A DNA stretch of 64,000 bases from Flavobacterium ustbae (GTDB taxonomy: Bacteria; Bacteroidota; Bacteroidia; Flavobacteriales; Flavobacteriaceae): contig NZ_RPOC01000004.1 in NCBI RefSeq assembly GCF_003946915.1, forward strand, positions 248,001 through 312,000. The letters run 5' to 3'. Shown here one piece after another: positions 61,136-64,000 of this stretch (position 1 is its first letter; the number at the start of each line of letters is the position of its first letter). Under the pieces are notes generated by a model. It did no database searches. It was not told the DNA's origin and saw only the letters and a program-made list of their open reading frames with translations. The position numbers and the translations under genes are program-made.

Positions 61136-62992
61136 ATGGAAGCACTTTTCATTTTTATCCTAAAATCAAGCGGGTTACTAGCAATGTTTTATTTTGCTTA
61201 CATTTTTTTACTTCGCAAAGAAACTTTTTTCAACAGCAGCCGCTGGTTTTTAATTGCCGGATTAATTACTTCTGTAGTACTGCCTTTTGTTGTGTACACC
61301 AAAGTGATTTTGGTCGAAGTGCCACCCGCGCCAGAACCAGCTCCTATTATTACAACTTCGTCTACTAATATTCAGAACATTCCAGTTTCTAATGAGAATG
61401 TAACTGTATACGAACCAAAATATGCTCCGACAACCGTTACAGTTGTTGAAGAAGAAAATTTTGAAGTAAATTGGACTTTGGTTTTAGCACTTGTTTACGG
61501 AATTGGTTTCTTGGCTTTCATGACCAAATTTGTGCTTGATTTTTACAGTCTTAATTCTGTTTTAAAAGGAAAAAAAATCGAACAGCAGGAAGATTTTAAA
61601 TTTATCGATGTCAATGAAAATATCGCTCCTTTTTCTTATTTCGATTACATTGTATATAACTCATCACTATATACTTCGGCAGAATTAGAAAGTATTTTGG
61701 AACACGAAAAAGTGCACAGCGACCAAAAGCATACCATTGATGTTTTGATTTCGAGAATCTTTTGTATCCTATTTTGGTTTAACCCAATTGTCTGGCTTTA
61801 TAAAAAAGCAATTTTACAAAATCTTGAATTTATTGCAGACAGTGAAGCTTCTAAAAAAATTGCCGACAAAAAAGCGTATCAGTACACGCTTTTAAAAATA
61901 ACAACGCATGAAACTTGCGTTGCAATCACCAATCATTTTTATCAATCATTAATCAAAAAACGAATTGTTATGTTAAACAAAAATCAATCAAACAAAAGAA
62001 ATTACTGGAAATATTCGGCCGTAATTCCTGCTCTAGGGGCATTTGTTCTCTTATTTCAAATTAAGACTATTGCACAAGAAAAGAAACAAAATGAGGACGC
62101 ATTTGTTACAAAGGACACTATTAAAGATATTGACGAAACAATAAAAATCACCAAAAATACAACTGATAAAGAGCTAAACGAACTTCCAGGAAAGGTAAAA
62201 ACAAATCACAATCTTGATATCGAAATTTCGGATGTAAAAAGAAATACAAAAGAGGAATTAACTGCGATTCAGATCAAAGTAAAATCAGATTCTGGTAAAA
62301 AACAAACTATCAAAATTGACGGTGACGAAGCGATAAAAGACTGTGAATTAGCCATTGGAACAGACGAAAAAGGAACAAAATCTATCAACATTAATACAGA
62401 TAGAAACTTTAAAATGCCGATGATCATTAGAAACGAAAGAGTTATTGTTCGCAATCACGAAGGCTCTGATGTTGCTGCTCCAGTACCGCCAACACCTCCC
62501 GCATTTCCTTCTGGTCCACTGCCAGCTGCACCGGCAATAGATATGTCAAAAATGCCAAAACCGCCAGTTGCTCCTAAAAATCCAAAGGATAAAGTAGCGA
62601 TGGCAAATTTTGAAAAACAAATGGAAGTTTTTGAAAAGCAGATGGAAGCATTTGAACCGCAAATGGAAGCTTATGAAAAACAAATCGAAGCGATTATGTC
62701 TCAAAGAGAAGCTGTTTACGAAAAAGAAATGGCTAAATATGAGATTGCCATGGAAAAATTTGCTGCTAATATGGAGAAATTCAATTTTGATTTTAAATTC
62801 AATTTTGACGATAAGGACTACCAAATTGATATGAAGCAATACGAACAAGACATGAAACAGTATGAGCTTGATATGAAGCAACACGCAAAAGATATGAAAC
62901 AGCATGCCAAAGACATGAAGCAACATGAGAAGGATATGAAGCAGCATGAAAAAGATATGAAAGAAATGGAAAAACAGAATAAAAAAGCGTAA
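61136..62992 (+). CDS. M56-family (BlaR1-type) membrane protease, copy 2
   Basis: A 618-residue paralogue of copy 1: similar membrane helices (ILKSSGLLAMFYFAYIFLLR, WFLIAGLITSVVLPFVVYTK), the HExxH site ILEHEKVHSDQKHTIDVLIS and NLEFIADSEASKKI. The periplasmic part differs: a Pro/Ala-rich linker (VPPTPPAFPSGPLPAAPAID), then KQMExFE-type units and a C-terminal series of seven-residue units (DMKQHAK / DMKQHEK) of about 60 residues, probably a highly charged long helix. The plug-like end of copy 1 is absent. Confidence 0.9.
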   Translation: MEALFIFILKSSGLLAMFYFAYIFLLRKETFFNSSRWFLIAGLITSVVLPFVVYTKVILVEVPPAPEPAPIITTSSTNIQNIPVSNENVTVYEPKYAPTTVTVVEEENFEVNWTLVLALVYGIGFLAFMTKFVLDFYSLNSVLKGKKIEQQEDFKFIDVNENIAPFSYFDYIVYNSSLYTSAELESILEHEKVHSDQKHTIDVLISRIFCILFWFNPIVWLYKKAILQNLEFIADSEASKKIADKKAYQYTLLKITTHETCVAITNHFYQSLIKKRIVMLNKNQSNKRNYWKYSAVIPALGAFVLLFQIKTIAQEKKQNEDAFVTKDTIKDIDETIKITKNTTDKELNELPGKVKTNHNLDIEISDVKRNTKEELTAIQIKVKSDSGKKQTIKIDGDEAIKDCELAIGTDEKGTKSININTDRNFKMPMIIRNERVIVRNHEGSDVAAPVPPTPPAFPSGPLPAAPAIDMSKMPKPPVAPKNPKDKVAMANFEKQMEVFEKQMEAFEPQMEAYEKQIEAIMSQREAVYEKEMAKYEIAMEKFAANMEKFNFDFKFNFDDKDYQIDMKQYEQDMKQYELDMKQHAKDMKQHAKDMKQHEKDMKQHEKDMKEMEKQNKKA

Positions 62993-63013
62993 CCAGTTCA
63001 TTTTACTTTAAAG

Positions 63014-63041
63014 ACCAGTGTTTTTATTCACTGGTTTTTTT
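63014..63041 (+). terminator. Terminator of the BlaI-M56 operon
   Basis: Perfect 7-bp stem ACCAGTG / CACTGGT with an 8-base loop and TTTTTT, 22 bases after the second M56 stop. Confidence 0.75.
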
Positions 63042-63071
63042 ATTTGGAATTTTAATACTAAAAACACTCAC

Positions 63072-64000
63072 ATGAGAGAAAATATCACAATTTTATTTTT
63101 ATGCATTAGTTTTTCAATTTTGGCACAAAAAAACAAAACCGAAAAAGATATTTTCATTTCAATGGATAAAACCGCTTCTATCCTTTCTGAAAAATCGAAA
63201 GCCAATTCCATTTCAATTGGCGTTGTTAAAAATGGAAAAACTTATACGCGTCATTATGGCGAAATAGATAAAGGAAAAGAAAACATTGCCAACAATAATA
63301 CGGTGTTTGAAGTTGCCTCTATAACCAAGTTATTTACAGGGTTACTTACTGCACAAGCTGTTTTGGAAGGAAAATTAAATCCAGATGACGATATTAGAAA
63401 ATATTTAAAGGGCTCATATCCGAACTTAGAATACAACGGAACGCCAATAACGATTAAGGATTTAGTTTCTTTTAGAACTGGTTTTGCTAAAGATTTGCCT
63501 GATACTGATGAATTACGAAAAAATAGAAATGACAGCAGTTATTTGGCTTTCAAAAGAATTGATGAATCGTATACCCGAGAAAAATTCTTTGAAGATCTTA
63601 AGTCTATGAAATTGGATACTTTGCCTGGAACTAAATTCAAATATAGCAACGGAAGTCTTAATCTGACGGCTCACATCTTAGAAAATGTCTATCAGAAAAG
63701 TTATGAAACACTTTTGAAAGAGAATATTTTTTCGAAACTAGACATGAAATCAAGTGGTATAAATCTTAGCGCTAATACTGTTATTGCAAACGGTTATAAT
63801 CTCAAAGGAGTTTTAATGCCAACTATTTCAGATAATCTTTGGGGAGCTGCAGGAAGATTAAAATCTACTTTAGGTGACTTGACTAAATTTATTAATTACG
63901 AGCTAAACACGAAGAATAAAATTGTTCAAGAGTCGCAACGAAATCTCTTAAACAGCTCAACAACTTGGAACGGTTATTTCTGGGATTATATCCAAGTTGA
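63072..64000 (+). CDS. Serine hydrolase of the beta-lactamase/class C PBP family (3' end outside window)
   Basis: ATG at 63072, open to the window end (309 complete codons). Signal peptide ITILFLCISFSILAQ, then the family active-site motifs EVASITKLFTGLL (S-x-x-K) and KYSNGSLNLTAHIL (Y-x-N). The third motif (K/H-x-G) would lie beyond the window. Such enzymes are beta-lactamases, esterases or D,D-peptidases. Located just after the terminator of the BlaI-M56 operon, 79 bases after the last stop, so it may be co-regulated by read-through or its own promoter. Confidence 0.88.
   Translation, partial: MRENITILFLCISFSILAQKNKTEKDIFISMDKTASILSEKSKANSISIGVVKNGKTYTRHYGEIDKGKENIANNNTVFEVASITKLFTGLLTAQAVLEGKLNPDDDIRKYLKGSYPNLEYNGTPITIKDLVSFRTGFAKDLPDTDELRKNRNDSSYLAFKRIDESYTREKFFEDLKSMKLDTLPGTKFKYSNGSLNLTAHILENVYQKSYETLLKENIFSKLDMKSSGINLSANTVIANGYNLKGVLMPTISDNLWGAAGRLKSTLGDLTKFINYELNTKNKIVQESQRNLLNSSTTWNGYFWDYIQV

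Noticed and set aside
62546..63001. Minus-strand 151-codon frame opposite the second M56 gene
   Set aside because: Phe/His/Leu-rich reading produced by the reverse complement of the charged repeat tail. It has no start context and overlaps a clear gene completely.

Overview
The window is AT-rich (roughly one third GC), uses TAA-heavy short intergenic spacers, and carries Bacteroidota-type promoters (TTG, 17-23 nt, TAnnTTTG). Gene content (menaquinone biosynthesis, CcsBA-type cytochrome c maturation fusion, SelO, YpdA-like reductase, DUF2520-KdsC-UbiA-Maf-MscS run, PIG-L/SSS symporter pair, BlaI/M56 pairs) points to a chromosomal segment of a Flavobacterium species. No rRNA, tRNA, CRISPR array, transposase or prophage gene was recognised.

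Layout. 0-6.7 kb: tail of an unknown gene, DinB-like protein, PEP carboxylase, an Lrp/AsnC regulator, an M14 carboxypeptidase divergent from an XRE regulator across an operator-studded intergenic region, and a PlsC-like acyltransferase. 6.7-9.6 kb: five-gene run (spermidine-synthase-like methyltransferase, M23 peptidase-like protein, lipoprotein, exported protein, NTF2-like protein). 9.7-13.7 kb: PLP enzyme, MsrA, SelO. 13.9-17 kb: frameshifted YpdA-type reductase, CYTH phosphatase, OmpA-like and helix-hairpin-helix envelope proteins. 17.1-26.2 kb: minus-strand menaquinone region (menC, menA, menB, menD) interleaved with an exported TPR protein, an UPF0173 hydrolase, CvfB and a DUF2853 protein. 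26.3-32.1 kb: thioredoxin-fold protein, GNAT acetyltransferase, glutathione peroxidase, two candidate tiny genes, ECF sigma/anti-sigma pair, DoxX-like and DUF3667 membrane proteins. 32.1-42.1 kb: giant CcsBA fusion, then the conserved DUF2520-kdsC-ubiA-maf-mscS run, AI-2E transporter and an Omp85-related protein. 42.3-49.7 kb: His/Tyr-rich secreted protein with a sigma-54-like promoter, LVIVD-repeat lipoprotein, PIG-L deacetylase, a 35-residue membrane peptide and its SSS symporter. 49.9-58.5 kb: orphan membrane proteins, DUF1348 + TetR, DUF2911, HAD phosphatase, TcdA, TatD, DUF1684, a frameshifted MFS transporter, and an orphan protein. 58.6-64 kb: two consecutive BlaI-M56(BlaR1) pairs in one operon behind three evenly spaced operators, followed by a beta-lactamase-family serine hydrolase cut by the window end.

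The most notable signals are the duplicated BlaI/M56 operon with three 16-bp dyads at exact 20-bp spacing, the five GTTTAC-N4-GTAAAC dyads of the peptidase/XRE divergon, the two single-base frameshifts, the 35-residue symporter-associated peptide, and two copies of an intergenic element with conserved ends around a variable hairpin. Several families of simple intergenic repeats, often arranged as long inverted repeats between genes, are also present.
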